Assembly: GCA_964505555.1 (NCBI GenBank)
Contig: CAZDIO010000102.1
Coordinates: 1-64,000 of the forward strand
DNA length: 64,000 nt
From: CAZDIO01 sp964505555
GTDB lineage: Bacteria > Bdellovibrionota_C > UBA2361 > SZUA-149 > CAZDIO01
Direction of reading: 5' to 3'
The translations under genes were made by a program, and so were the position numbers. The first letter of the stretch is position 1; each line of letters starts with the position of its first letter. Under the pieces are notes generated by a model. The model was given only the letters and a program-made list of their open reading frames with translations, ran no database searches and was not told where the DNA came from. Shown here one piece after another: positions 35,507-43,749 of this stretch.

Positions 35507-37381
35507 CTACGGAACCCCAGCGAAAAGTGCTGGGTCAAACCCCTTTGCTGTAAGGTGCCCGAGTAAGAATCCTCTCATTTCTTCTCCTGAAGGGATTTCT
35601 TTTTTGGGACATGAAGCAGTGTGTCCTTTGATGTGCTTAGTAACAAAGCGTTTTTTTCTAAAATCGAGTTGAAATATCTGATCACAAACCACACTACCAA
35701 TCGAGCCGATACTCTGTATCGGGGAAAGTGAGGGGAACTTCTCAAATCCTCTATTGCCCCGCCTGTGAAATGCACTATTTGAAGCAACACTAATGATTGG
35801 GCGTTGTTTCCCTTCTCCATTTTTGAGTAACGACTCTCCTTCCATCCAGTGGGGCTTTTCAATACCAAGATAGTCCAAGATAGTCGGCGCAATATCTAAG
35901 TTCTGAACATTCCGGGTTATTCTTCCCTGATATGTTTTTTTCGGGAACCGGACGAGTAAGGGAAGTCTTTCATCTGTTTTAAAACCCTTTCCATGATCGG
36001 TATGCACAATAAGTAAGGTATCTTCTAAAAGATCTTCTTTTATTAGCAACGAAACCATCTGCTCTAGATAGTGATCAAAATCAAGAATGGCGTCATCATA
36101 AAAATCTCTCATCCATTCCTTTGTCTGCTCCCTTCCTCCTGAGAACATTTGGGTGGTTGGAAGATACTTTGGTCCATGGGTTCCGATAAGATGGAGATGA
36201 ATAAAAAAGGGGCGCGGCAGACGGGTGATGTTTTTTAAAACTAACTCTATCCTTTCGGGATCCAGTTGATGAATATAGTTTGCCTGCACGACCTGATCGT
36301 ACTCGTTAATCATGTTTCGAATTCCGTACGCATGAAACAGCCGATCTTCAAGTCGGTGATAGATCTGACTTAGAAAATACTCAACAAGTCCAAATCGCTT
36401 AAAAAAACTAAATTTTGTCTCACGGATCTGTCGATTATTTGCCTCATCAAATGCATCCCTCATTCCCAGATCGTAAGGGTCAGCATAGTGCCTCATACTA
36501 ATATCGACGTTGTAGTACCCTTGGCGACGAAGAATTCCGGGGAGATGTTCATACGCGGCACTTCCTCGCAAAATATCAGGGGGATAGAGAAGCTTTGTCT
36601 CAGTAGGAAGTTTCCCAGTAAGAATCGAAGCTAGTGAGCACCCGGTATTAGCGCAATTGGTAAATGCATTTTCAAAAACGAGACTCTCCTCACCAAGTTT
36701 TTGAAGATACTCCGTCGTTTTTCGTTCATACCCATAGAGCGATAAATTCGATGCATTTAAACCATCAGAGGAGATAAGCATAATATTTGGAAGTAAATCG
36801 TGAGGAGAATTTTTTGGGTGCGAAGTTTCATTCAATGCTATTGAGCCCCCACGAAAGTTTGAAACACAGAGGATTCCTAAAGAGAGAACGAAGAACGAAA
36901 GTGCCACTCTATGCTGAACTTTTAAAGATCGTTCTTCGCCGTCGTTTTTAGCCATCGTTCTATAGATTCCAAAAAACAAAACGATAAACAGCCCCCCATA
37001 GAGAAATCGCCAAGAACCTGCGGTAGAGATTACCCCGAGATGAAATACTGAATAAGTGAAATTATCGATTAAAAGAAATATTGAGGAGGTAAGCACCACG
37101 GCTGAAAAAATCGTCACCAACGTAACGATTCTTTTTTTCCCAAAAAACACGGCGAGAGGAAGAGAGAAGACAAGAAGAAACAGTGCTCCAAAAAAAATCC
37201 CCACAAGGGGGGAGAGCGAAAGAACAAGGAGCTTTTCACCCCATGAGACAGGGGAGAGAAACGATGGTTTGGTTACAAAAAATAACCACTCCATCGAGAC
37301 AAGAAAATAACAACTGAGAATCGCTGGAGAAGTTAACAGAATAATTCGTTTGACATTCACTTCGCAAACTGGCGCACGCAC
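35507..37381 (-). CDS. Membrane sulfatase/phosphoglycerol-transferase-like enzyme (alkaline phosphatase superfamily)
   Basis: The protein is 624 residues with five N-terminal membrane segments (to about residue 185) and a large extracytoplasmic domain of the alkaline phosphatase/sulfatase fold. The first metal-binding motif is IMLISSDGLNASNLSLYGY near 202. The nucleophile region FTNCANTGCSLASILTGKLP lacks the sulfatase C-x-P-S-R motif, so a threonine or serine nucleophile, as in LTA synthase or phosphoethanolamine transferases, is more likely. The metal ligands HTDHGKGF appear near 458. It would move a phospho-group onto a glycan or lipid. It overlaps the start of the following hypothetical cassette genes only by close spacing, and its own start overlaps the methyltransferase stop by 25 bases. 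Confidence 0.75.
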   Translation of the reverse strand: MRAPVCEVNVKRIILLTSPAILSCYFLVSMEWLFFVTKPSFLSPVSWGEKLLVLSLSPLVGIFFGALFLLVFSLPLAVFFGKKRIVTLVTIFSAVVLTSSIFLLIDNFTYSVFHLGVISTAGSWRFLYGGLFIVLFFGIYRTMAKNDGEERSLKVQHRVALSFFVLSLGILCVSNFRGGSIALNETSHPKNSPHDLLPNIMLISSDGLNASNLSLYGYERKTTEYLQKLGEESLVFENAFTNCANTGCSLASILTGKLPTETKLLYPPDILRGSAAYEHLPGILRRQGYYNVDISMRHYADPYDLGMRDAFDEANNRQIRETKFSFFKRFGLVEYFLSQIYHRLEDRLFHAYGIRNMINEYDQVVQANYIHQLDPERIELVLKNITRLPRPFFIHLHLIGTHGPKYLPTTQMFSGGREQTKEWMRDFYDDAILDFDHYLEQMVSLLIKEDLLEDTLLIVHTDHGKGFKTDERLPLLVRFPKKTYQGRITRNVQNLDIAPTILDYLGIEKPHWMEGESLLKNGEGKQRPIISVASNSAFHRRGNRGFEKFPSLSPIQSIGSIGSVVCDQIFQLDFRKKRFVTKHIKGHTASCPKKEIPSGEEMRGFLLGHLTAKGFDPALFAGVP

Positions 37382-38790
37382 GAATAGAGAATTCTTGTGT
37401 TTGACTGAAGCTGTTCTTTCTTTTCAATACGATAATACTTACTCAAACAAGTTTCAAAATTCTCAATACTATAGTCCCAATAGATGTCCTCTTTATTCTG
37501 GAGGAGTCTTTTTACCATTACATCTTCTTTGGTGACAAACTCGATCACGAGATCTGATTCGAGAGTTGAAAGCCACTGAACAAGCTCATCAAGAGGAATA
37601 TTTGCAGAGATCACCAGGTGATGAATCAATGCGAGTGCTAAGATGAGTTCCGGTTTTTCTCGATTGGTGATGCTCTTTCGTTCTAATCCACGCCAACCAA
37701 GATTCGGTGAAGGATCAGAGATATCAGAAACTAACGGAAGAATTTTTCTATTCCCCTCCTCCGCAAGTTGTCGATACAAACGCTCTATCGAGAGATGATC
37801 ACTATCAAAAGCAACTACGTAGTCCGCGTTCTTTGCAGCAATTCGTGAATACCTTCCCGTATTGCACCCAAGATCCCACACAAGGTGTCGATGCTTCTGA
37901 CTTACTACCGTATCAACAAATCGCACCTTTGCTTGATCATCTGCATCGGTATAGCTTGTCTGCGTAACATAATCTGCCCACACGGAGGTAGATTCCTTCC
38001 AAGTCAACGAGGAAACAAGTGCTCGTAACCGTTTTGCGTTTGCCTGAATAAGCTCGTGATGAAACCCTGCGGCTTTTAATTCGGCTTTTATATTTGTCTT
38101 TGTTCCAGAAAGTGCGTTTTTTAATTTATTATGGAGATAGACATGCTTAAAAACGCCTCCTTTAAAAAGATCAAAGAAGCCAAGTAAGCGGTTCATCTCT
38201 TCAATTTCAATCCCATCGAGTCTCCCTCGGAGCCATCGTTGAAAAGAAACGTTCTTATACGCCTGAAGAAACAGCGGATAGAGAAACAATTGACAGAACT
38301 GTCGGTACCCTGCCCAGGGAGTTCCCGGTTGCCATTTTTCAAAGGAACAAACATCAATAAATACTGGGAGGCACCCTTGCCATTGAACATTAAAAGAAGA
38401 GGCATCTTTTAATGTCATCTGCTCCTTGAGCGCAGCAATCAAGAGATCAAGCTGCAAAAGTGCTGCAGCTTTGAGCATGCTAAAGCTCCATTCATACGGA
38501 TAAGAAAGAAAGGGAATTCGTTCATGTCGTAACACTCCGTGCCATTCTTGGTCGAAGCGCACTCCCTCAAACGTCGCCTCTTTAGTAGCAACAAGCTGAC
38601 CGGTGTTAAGAAAGCTCTGAAAGAAATGTGTCTTTTTTAGAAAGAGAAAATCATCGTATGCTTTCTTACTCAGCACCCGATAAACTTCCCCATCCCGATA
38701 GACAACCCTCCCTTCTCGATCACGAAAGGAGCCCGGCTCATAGATTAATTCTGGAGCGCTTTCTACGCTTTTCACTCCGAGGACAGACAT
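37357..38790 (-). CDS. Two-part SAM-dependent methyltransferase
   Basis: The C-terminal half (from about residue 300) is a class I methyltransferase: LVWDLGCNTGRYSRIAA is motif I and VVAFDSDHLSI motif II. The N-terminal 280 residues are a separate domain with LKDASSFNVQWQGCLPVFIDVCSFE, a pattern I have seen in large methyltransferases often annotated as nodulation protein NoeA-like. That resemblance is from memory and not tested. The gene lies between the sulfatase-fold gene (25-base overlap) and the small YLDPGTG protein gene (five bases apart), forming a compact cassette. The substrate is unknown. Confidence 0.75.
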   Translation of the reverse strand: MSVLGVKSVESAPELIYEPGSFRDREGRVVYRDGEVYRVLSKKAYDDFLFLKKTHFFQSFLNTGQLVATKEATFEGVRFDQEWHGVLRHERIPFLSYPYEWSFSMLKAAALLQLDLLIAALKEQMTLKDASSFNVQWQGCLPVFIDVCSFEKWQPGTPWAGYRQFCQLFLYPLFLQAYKNVSFQRWLRGRLDGIEIEEMNRLLGFFDLFKGGVFKHVYLHNKLKNALSGTKTNIKAELKAAGFHHELIQANAKRLRALVSSLTWKESTSVWADYVTQTSYTDADDQAKVRFVDTVVSQKHRHLVWDLGCNTGRYSRIAAKNADYVVAFDSDHLSIERLYRQLAEEGNRKILPLVSDISDPSPNLGWRGLERKSITNREKPELILALALIHHLVISANIPLDELVQWLSTLESDLVIEFVTKEDVMVKRLLQNKEDIYWDYSIENFETCLSKYYRIEKKEQLQSNTRILYSCVRQFAK

Positions 38791-38795
38791 ATAAA

Positions 38796-39059
38796 CTACT
38801 TTGAAGCGGCCCGTTTTGGAGTTTGGTTTTCATCCTCAGAAGAGAGTTCCTCATTGGAGGCATCCTTACTTCCCTTTGAGTGAAAAAATCCCATAATCCT
38901 CCCCCAGAACAATTTAAAAACAACTCCCGCTCCTGCAACACCAGCAAGGATAGCTTGTAGCAAAATACTTCCCGTTCCTGGATCAAGATAAGCAAACGCT
39001 TTGGTGGGATAGAACAGAGGAGAGAAAACAAATAGGGCTATTAAGAACAATACTCTCAT
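38796..39059 (-). CDS. Small membrane protein with YLDPGTG motif
   Basis: This is an 87-residue protein with a signal peptide (VLFLIALFVFSPLFYPTKAFA), a conserved YLDPGTGSILLQAILAG block directly after cleavage, one more hydrophobic helix (about 33-52) and a charged tail rich in Ser and Glu. Small proteins with an AYLDPGTGS start recur beside methyltransferases and sulfatase-fold enzymes in many bacteria. I know of no assigned function. It is the first gene of the minus-strand cassette that runs to 33456, five bases upstream of the methyltransferase start. Confidence 0.75.
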   Translation of the reverse strand: MRVLFLIALFVFSPLFYPTKAFAYLDPGTGSILLQAILAGVAGAGVVFKLFWGRIMGFFHSKGSKDASNEELSSEDENQTPKRAASK

Positions 39060-39208
39060 AGAAAGCTCCGCAATTTAGTAATTGAACCTAAGCCCTACAA
39101 ATTTTTAGAAGCATAGTCAAGATATTCGGTCTCCTGCCGCCGATGTATTTGCGAAGACACTATGGAAACACTGTGGAGCCCCTAAGATTCTTGAAGTTTA
39201 TACTGATG

Positions 39209-40258
39209 GAAGCTATAAAAGCCCAAATGAAAGTGGTAATTCAGATCCCCTGCTTCAATGAAGCAAGCACTCTTCCCCTTGTTTTTAACGACATGCCTCG
39301 TTCTATTCCTGGAGTCGATATCCTCGAGTATCAGATCATTGATGATGGCTCTACAGATGGAACCGCTGAGGTTGCTCGTAAATTAGGTGTCCATTATGTC
39401 GTAAATGTTGGTTCGCCAAATCGTCGATGGCTTGGAAGGGCATTTAAGTTAGGGATTGATAATGCACTCAAAAATGGCGCGGACATCGTTGTCAACACTG
39501 ATGGAGATAACCAGTATCCATCGTTTCTTATCCCAACACTCATCGAACCGATCCTCAATGGACGCGCTGACATCGTCATCGGAGATAGAGATCCGGGAGC
39601 TGTTGAAGAGTTTTCTATGCTCAAACGTTTCTTACAAAGACTCGGAAACCGCACTATCCAGTATTTGACAGGAGAGCCTGCGCGAGATGCCGTCAGTGGC
39701 TTTCGTGCCTACAGTAGAGAGGCACTTTTAAAACTTCATGTTTTTACAAACTATACCTACACGGTAGACACCTTGATCCAGGCGAGAAAAAAAGGTTTAG
39801 AGATCGCCTGGATAAAAGCAAGCCCGAATAGAAAAACGCGAGATTCCCGATTAATTACGAGTTTAAGCAGTAAGGTGCGGAAATCTGTGGCAACAATTCT
39901 CCGGCTGACTACTGTGTATGAGCCCTTTAAAACATTTTTATTTTTTAGCATCGCTTTCTTGCTTCCTGGGCTTCTCCTCTTGTCTCGATTTGGGTACTAC
40001 TATTTCTTTGTGCCATTTGAGGCTAAGGGGCATATCCAATCGGTAGTAGTAGGATGTGTGCTCATTGTAATCGCTGTGCAGATGTTTGTACTTGGGATAT
40101 TAGCGGATCTGCTTGCTGTCAATCGACACTTCGTTGAAGAGCTCTTGACCCGAATGCGACGTCTTGAAATTACAATCGAAAAATCTCATAAGTTCCCAGA
40201 AGCAAAAGAGCACGGATTAACACAAACCGAGAACGAAAAATTACGCATTAACGCTTAA
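39209..40258 (+). CDS. Glycosyltransferase family 2 with C-terminal membrane helices (DPM1-like)
   Basis: This is a GT-A glycosyltransferase likely to make a polyprenyl-phosphate sugar. VVIQIPCFNEASTLPLVF begins the fold. The first Asp pair is in IIDDGSTDGTAEVA and the catalytic DxD is in VVNTDGDNQYPS. Two membrane helices close the protein (FLFFSIAFLLPGLLLLS and VVVGCVLIVIAVQMFVLGIL). The start is uncertain: ATG codons at 39143, 39209 and 39230 are all in frame, none with a clear ribosome binding site. I chose 39209. A lipoprotein gene follows after 19 bases. Confidence 0.85.
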   Translation, partial: EAIKAQMKVVIQIPCFNEASTLPLVFNDMPRSIPGVDILEYQIIDDGSTDGTAEVARKLGVHYVVNVGSPNRRWLGRAFKLGIDNALKNGADIVVNTDGDNQYPSFLIPTLIEPILNGRADIVIGDRDPGAVEEFSMLKRFLQRLGNRTIQYLTGEPARDAVSGFRAYSREALLKLHVFTNYTYTVDTLIQARKKGLEIAWIKASPNRKTRDSRLITSLSSKVRKSVATILRLTTVYEPFKTFLFFSIAFLLPGLLLLSRFGYYYFFVPFEAKGHIQSVVVGCVLIVIAVQMFVLGILADLLAVNRHFVEELLTRMRRLEITIEKSHKFPEAKEHGLTQTENEKLRINA

Positions 40259-40277
40259 GGAAAAAAGGAGAGGAAAA

Positions 40278-40766
40278 ATGTTTCGCTCAAAGTTTACAAA
40301 GAAGGTGCTGGTAATTCTCATCATCGTTTTTTTATTGAGTGGTTGTAGTAGCATGCGCTCAGCAAAGCCAACACGAGAGATGCAGATTGCCGTAGCCCTG
40401 GTCGCCTTTGAGTACCTTAATAACGTCATTCAAACCAATATCGGCTATCTTCAATCTGCGGTGGTCTGGGATGATTATTCAAAAAATATTGGGGTCTCCA
40501 AAGATCAGTACCGTTCTCAGTTAGCATTACTTCGAGACACCTCCACTCCGACAACTCACCCCCTGGTGGATCTCGATCTTGTTGAGACAAAAATTCATGG
40601 TGACGATGCAGAGGTTCTTGTTCAAAAGCATAAACAACCAGATGCCCCGATAATTTCAATCAAGCTTCACTGGTCAGGGGAAGCTTGGTTAGTGGTTGAA
40701 GATTCGATTTTTGGAAGAAACGGACTTATCGCAACTCACGCTGCAAAAAACAAAACGGTAAGTTAA
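40278..40766 (+). CDS. Putative lipoprotein
   Basis: This is a 162-residue protein with a clear lipoprotein signal: KKVLVILIIVFLLSGCSS, lipobox LSGC with Cys near residue 23. It should be anchored in the inner or outer membrane. The mature region has no family I recognise; it has a helical start and a strand-rich C-terminal part (ISIKLHWSGEAWLVVEDSIF). A ribosome binding site (GGAGAGG) precedes the ATG. It lies between the family-2 glycosyltransferase and a UbiD-type decarboxylase and is probably transcribed with them. Confidence 0.75.
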   Translation: MFRSKFTKKVLVILIIVFLLSGCSSMRSAKPTREMQIAVALVAFEYLNNVIQTNIGYLQSAVVWDDYSKNIGVSKDQYRSQLALLRDTSTPTTHPLVDLDLVETKIHGDDAEVLVQKHKQPDAPIISIKLHWSGEAWLVVEDSIFGRNGLIATHAAKNKTVS

Positions 40767-40775
40767 GTATTCCGA

Positions 40776-42539
40776 GTGTCACTTCTTTACCGCGATCTTC
40801 GGAGCTTTCTCCAAGCACTTCAAAAAGAAAAGGTGCTTGTGGAGATTCATGCGCCAGTGGACCCACACTTAGAGCTTGCAGAAATTCATCGCAGAGTTAT
40901 CGAACAAAACGGACCTGCTCTTTTATTTACTCAGGTAAAAGGAGGTCGTTATCCGGTTGTTACAAATCTCTTTGGAACAAAAAAACGGGTGGATCTCGCC
41001 TTTGGTCAAAACGGTCCTGCTCTTGTTCAGCAAGCCGTAGAGCTCGTATGGGAGCTTTTTCCCCCAAGCTACTCAGCACTTTGGGAGAAACGAAATCTGC
41101 TCAAACAATTCTTCTCTTTGGGCAGCGACTCAATTAAAAATGCTCCTGTCCTTGAGGTCCATGAAAGCCCGCCAATGTTATCTCAGCTCCCTCTTCTTAC
41201 CACCTGGGAACAAGATGGTGGACCGTTTATAACACTCCCTCTCGTGTACACTGAGCACCCAGAGACTGGCATTTCAAATCTCGGCATCTATCGCATGCAG
41301 CGCTACGACGATCAAACCACCGGGATGCATATGCAGATCGGAAAAGGCGGGGGATTTCATCTTGCCCGTGCAAAAGAGTTAGGGAAAAAACTCCCGGTGA
41401 ATGTTTTTGTAGGAGGCGCCCCAGCAACAATTCTTGCCGCTATTGCTCCATTACCTGAAAATATCCCAGAGATTCTCCTTGCCTCGTTTGTGCTTGGGGA
41501 AAAGCTTCGTGTTACAAAAAACCCTGCTGGTTCCCTACCCCTCTTTGCGGATGCGGAGTTTGCGCTTACAGGTTTTGTTGATCCTTTAGAAACTCTTCCA
41601 GAAGGACCATTTGGTGATCACTACGGGTATTATTCGCTCAAGCATGATTTCCCCGTATTTCGTTGCCAGTCAGTATTTCATCGAAAAGACGCGATCTATC
41701 CGGCAACCGTCGTTGGAAAACCACGACAGGAGGATTTTTTTATTGGCGATTACTTACAGGAACTCCTCGCCCCAATTTTTCCAATCGTCATGCCCACGAT
41801 AAAAAATATCTGGAGTTACGGCGAAACCGGTTTTCATTCCCTTGCTGCTGCCGTAATTACAGAACGTTATAAGAGAGAAGCAATGGTCAGCGCTTTTCGA
41901 ATCCTTGGAGAAGGTCAGTTGTCACTAACAAAGTTTCTCCTTCTTGTTGATCAAGCACTTGATTTAAAAGATTTCCGCTCTGTCTTTGAGCATGTTCTTG
42001 AACGAGCAGATTTTCGCTCCGATCTCTACGTATTTTCTCACACTTCGATGGATACTCTTGATTATACCGGTCCAAGACTCAATGAAGGGAGTAAAGGGGT
42101 GCTCCTCGGAATTGGAAACCCAATTCGTTCACTCCCTGCTGAGTTTCATGAAACACCACCAAATGATATTGATGCCGTTTTTGTGTTTTGCCGGGGATGT
42201 CTTGTCATCAGTGGACCAAGCTACACTGCGGATAAAGATGCTCCCCAACGTCTTGCAAATCATCCCGCATTTTCAAAGTGGCCAATAATAGTCCTCTGCG
42301 ATAACGCTGAATTTACTGCAAAAGAAAGTAGCTCATTTCTTTGGAGTACGTTTACTCGATTTGAGCCCGCTTCAGATATCTATGCAAAGCAGGTATCTCT
42401 TCGAGCTTTACATCCAAGTTTTGAATCTCCGATCGTCATTGATTCGCGAATGAAGCCAAATTATCCTGAAGAACTTTTTTGTGATCCAAACACAAAAAAA
42501 CTCGTCGACGATCGCTGGTCGGAATACTTTAAAAGCTAG
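40776..42539 (+). CDS. ubiD: UbiD family decarboxylase (prenylated-FMN dependent)
   Basis: This is a UbiD-superfamily (de)carboxylase, typically 3-polyprenyl-4-hydroxybenzoate decarboxylase of ubiquinone or menaquinone synthesis. Typical blocks are VTNLFGTKKRVDLAFG near residue 60, GIYRMQRYDDQTTGMHMQ near 170, GGAPATILAAIAPLP near 210 and the catalytic region PEGPFGDHYGYYSLKHDFPV near 275, with its acidic and Arg-Glu-Asp network. The start is GTG at 40776. The 587-residue length is at the long end of the family. The partner UbiX (prFMN synthase) is not in this window. Confidence 0.9.
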   Translation: MSLLYRDLRSFLQALQKEKVLVEIHAPVDPHLELAEIHRRVIEQNGPALLFTQVKGGRYPVVTNLFGTKKRVDLAFGQNGPALVQQAVELVWELFPPSYSALWEKRNLLKQFFSLGSDSIKNAPVLEVHESPPMLSQLPLLTTWEQDGGPFITLPLVYTEHPETGISNLGIYRMQRYDDQTTGMHMQIGKGGGFHLARAKELGKKLPVNVFVGGAPATILAAIAPLPENIPEILLASFVLGEKLRVTKNPAGSLPLFADAEFALTGFVDPLETLPEGPFGDHYGYYSLKHDFPVFRCQSVFHRKDAIYPATVVGKPRQEDFFIGDYLQELLAPIFPIVMPTIKNIWSYGETGFHSLAAAVITERYKREAMVSAFRILGEGQLSLTKFLLLVDQALDLKDFRSVFEHVLERADFRSDLYVFSHTSMDTLDYTGPRLNEGSKGVLLGIGNPIRSLPAEFHETPPNDIDAVFVFCRGCLVISGPSYTADKDAPQRLANHPAFSKWPIIVLCDNAEFTAKESSSFLWSTFTRFEPASDIYAKQVSLRALHPSFESPIVIDSRMKPNYPEELFCDPNTKKLVDDRWSEYFKS

Positions 42540-42548
42540 AACCATCCT

Positions 42549-42689
42549 ACGGCCATTAAATTAAGGATCTGAAAGAAAGATCTATAGAACCACAGAGACA
42601 CAGAGCCGCAGAGAAGATTAATAAAATCCCTTTCCTCTGTGTCTCTGCGCCTCTGTGGTTTAATAAAGAATCTTTAACTTAATGGCCGT
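42549..42689. repeat. Long imperfect inverted repeat (ACGGCCATTAA ends)
   Basis: The outer ends are ACGGCCATTAA and its reverse complement TTAATGGCCGT. Between them the arms remain imperfectly complementary for about 65 bases (ACCACAGAG ... CACAGAG against CTCTGTG ... CTCTGTGGT), leaving a short loop. The whole is a single 141-base hairpin. A related but weaker element with CACGGTCATTAAG ends lies at 51967-52092. It may be a REP/MITE-type mobile hairpin or a strong RNA or DNA structure. Confidence 0.75.
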
Positions 42690-42705
42690 GAGAATCCTCC
42701 TAACG

Positions 42706-42783
42706 TTAGCTGTAACAAGAACCCCGGTCGTTGCGAGCCGGGAAACCTCCGCTCGCAACGACAGGGGTTCTTGTTACAGCTAA
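42706..42783. repeat. Perfect-armed hairpin carrying GTCGTTGCGAGC
   Basis: The left arm TTAGCTGTAACAAGAACCCC is matched exactly by GGGGTTCTTGTTACAGCTAA. Inside, GTCGTTGCGAGC pairs with GCTCGCAACGAC. Half of the same sequence (CGCTCGCAACGACAGGGG) also sits at about 40-60 of this window, and a weaker relative (GTCGTTGCGA then AAGTGGAA) near 48298-48327. This is the common REP-like family of GTCGTTGCGAG repeats. Confidence 0.75.
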
Positions 42784-42855
42784 AGTGGAATTGCTTTTAG
42801 TGTTTAAAATCTTATCGTGAGGACGCGTTGACTAGTGCTAGAACAACTCGAATGT

Positions 42856-43029
42856 TTAATTGCCGTGCATCGCGTTTTCCATCTCTGTTGCAGTATGTTC
42901 CAGATCTTGATTTAACGATTGGCCAAAGTTTGCAACTCCTGCCAAACAAACAAGCAACACAGAAGCTGCAAGTAGCAGATACTCAAGTAACGATGCTCCA
43001 CGCTCGTTTTTTCGAATGTTCAATACCAT
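42856..43029 (-). CDS. Flp-type (type IVb) pilin-like small protein
   Basis: This reading frame encodes 57 residues. It has a near-ideal ribosome binding site (AAGGAGAGG) four bases before ATG. The protein starts MVLNIRKNERGASLLEYLLL. The G-A-S-L-L-E-Y stretch, with Gly then Glu five residues on and a hydrophobic helix after it, matches the prepilin peptidase site and N-terminal helix of Flp/Tad pilins. The processed pilin would begin ASLLEYLLLAASVLLVC. No Tad assembly genes occur in the window, so the assembly machinery must lie elsewhere. The opposite-strand open frame of 67 codons here is a shadow. Confidence 0.7.
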   Translation of the reverse strand: MVLNIRKNERGASLLEYLLLAASVLLVCLAGVANFGQSLNQDLEHTATEMENAMHGN

Positions 43030-43176
43030 AACCTCTCCTTTCCGGTGGCTAACCCCCTTCCAGCCTTATTATGCACGCGAATGCCTAAGGAATTAATCGA
43101 GAAATTATGGGAAAATCTTTAGATAAACTTGAAATCTTTGAATTGAGAAAAATACTTAACTTACTGAAATAACTAG

Positions 43177-43425
43177 TTAATTACTCCAGTACTGCCCACC
43201 CTTTTTAGTAACTCCCCGCCTAAACTGCCAATCTTTCCATGCAAAGGCGAGAAAAAACATCCCAGATACAATAAACAAACTAGCAACCATAGCCGCAAGA
43301 ATCCGTGGAAACTCAAGGATCAGTAACCCAAGTGCCACAAAACAAATTCCGAGGGTGAAAAACATTGAAGTCAGCCCACCCCAAAAATTTGATGCTCTTT
43401 GAAAAAACACAACTTGTCGAAACAT
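43177..43425 (-). CDS. Small two-helix membrane protein, hypothetical
   Basis: This is an 82-residue protein with two hydrophobic helices (about residues 18-40 and 47-66) and a basic C-terminus. I recognise no family. It lies between the flagellin terminator region and the Flp-like pilin on the same strand. Coding potential rests on length, charge pattern and a plausible membrane topology. Confidence 0.5.
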   Translation of the reverse strand: MFRQVVFFQRASNFWGGLTSMFFTLGICFVALGLLILEFPRILAAMVASLFIVSGMFFLAFAWKDWQFRRGVTKKGGQYWSN

Positions 43426-43749
43426 CTTTTTATCTCTTACGTAATTAATCTATTTGAAGTCTGCTATCATCTCGTAAGCACCCCTTGGAAGATAAGGACG
43501 TAAGCCAACTTTGGCAAGAGCCGCACCAAGAAAAGCTCTCTTCTGAAGATAGCTGGGCAAACAGCATTTGATAAAAACTATCGTCAAATACGGTAAATCC
43601 GTCGCTACCCCTTCCTGTAGTAGCACTGGGTGTAGATAGAGATACTATCAAAAAGGGGGGTAAGTGTCATTCCTACCCTTTGGGAATAACAAAGAGGCAG
43701 TGGGGTAGCGTTCTACCCTACTGCCTCTTTAATAGTCTTTTTTAATTGT
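43426..43749. other. Gene-free stretch downstream of flagellin
   Basis: The only frame of note is a 68-codon minus-strand frame beginning at a TTG (43651) without a ribosome binding site, which I do not call. The stretch carries the flagellin terminator hairpin at 43691-43730. Confidence 0.5.
43691..43730 (-). terminator. Flagellin transcription terminator
   Basis: An 18-base arm (AAAGAGGCAGTGGGGTAG with CTACCCTACTGCCTCTTT, one mismatch) around a four-base loop lies 20 bases after the flagellin stop. A short T-rich run (TTTGTTATT) follows on the minus strand. The hairpin is strong and well placed for intrinsic termination. Confidence 0.75.

Larger units (their letters stand above)
42540..42855. 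other. Gene-free stretch with repeats
   Basis: No reading frame here looks coding on either strand. It holds the two hairpin elements described separately (42549-42689 and 42706-42783). Confidence 0.6.

Noticed and set aside
42828..43031. Plus-strand 67-codon frame
   Set aside because: It is antisense to the better supported Flp-like pilin gene and has no family pattern or ribosome binding site.
43445..43651. Minus-strand 68-codon open frame between the small membrane protein and flagellin genes
   Set aside because: It starts at TTG without a ribosome binding site, its composition is not protein-like, and no family pattern is visible.
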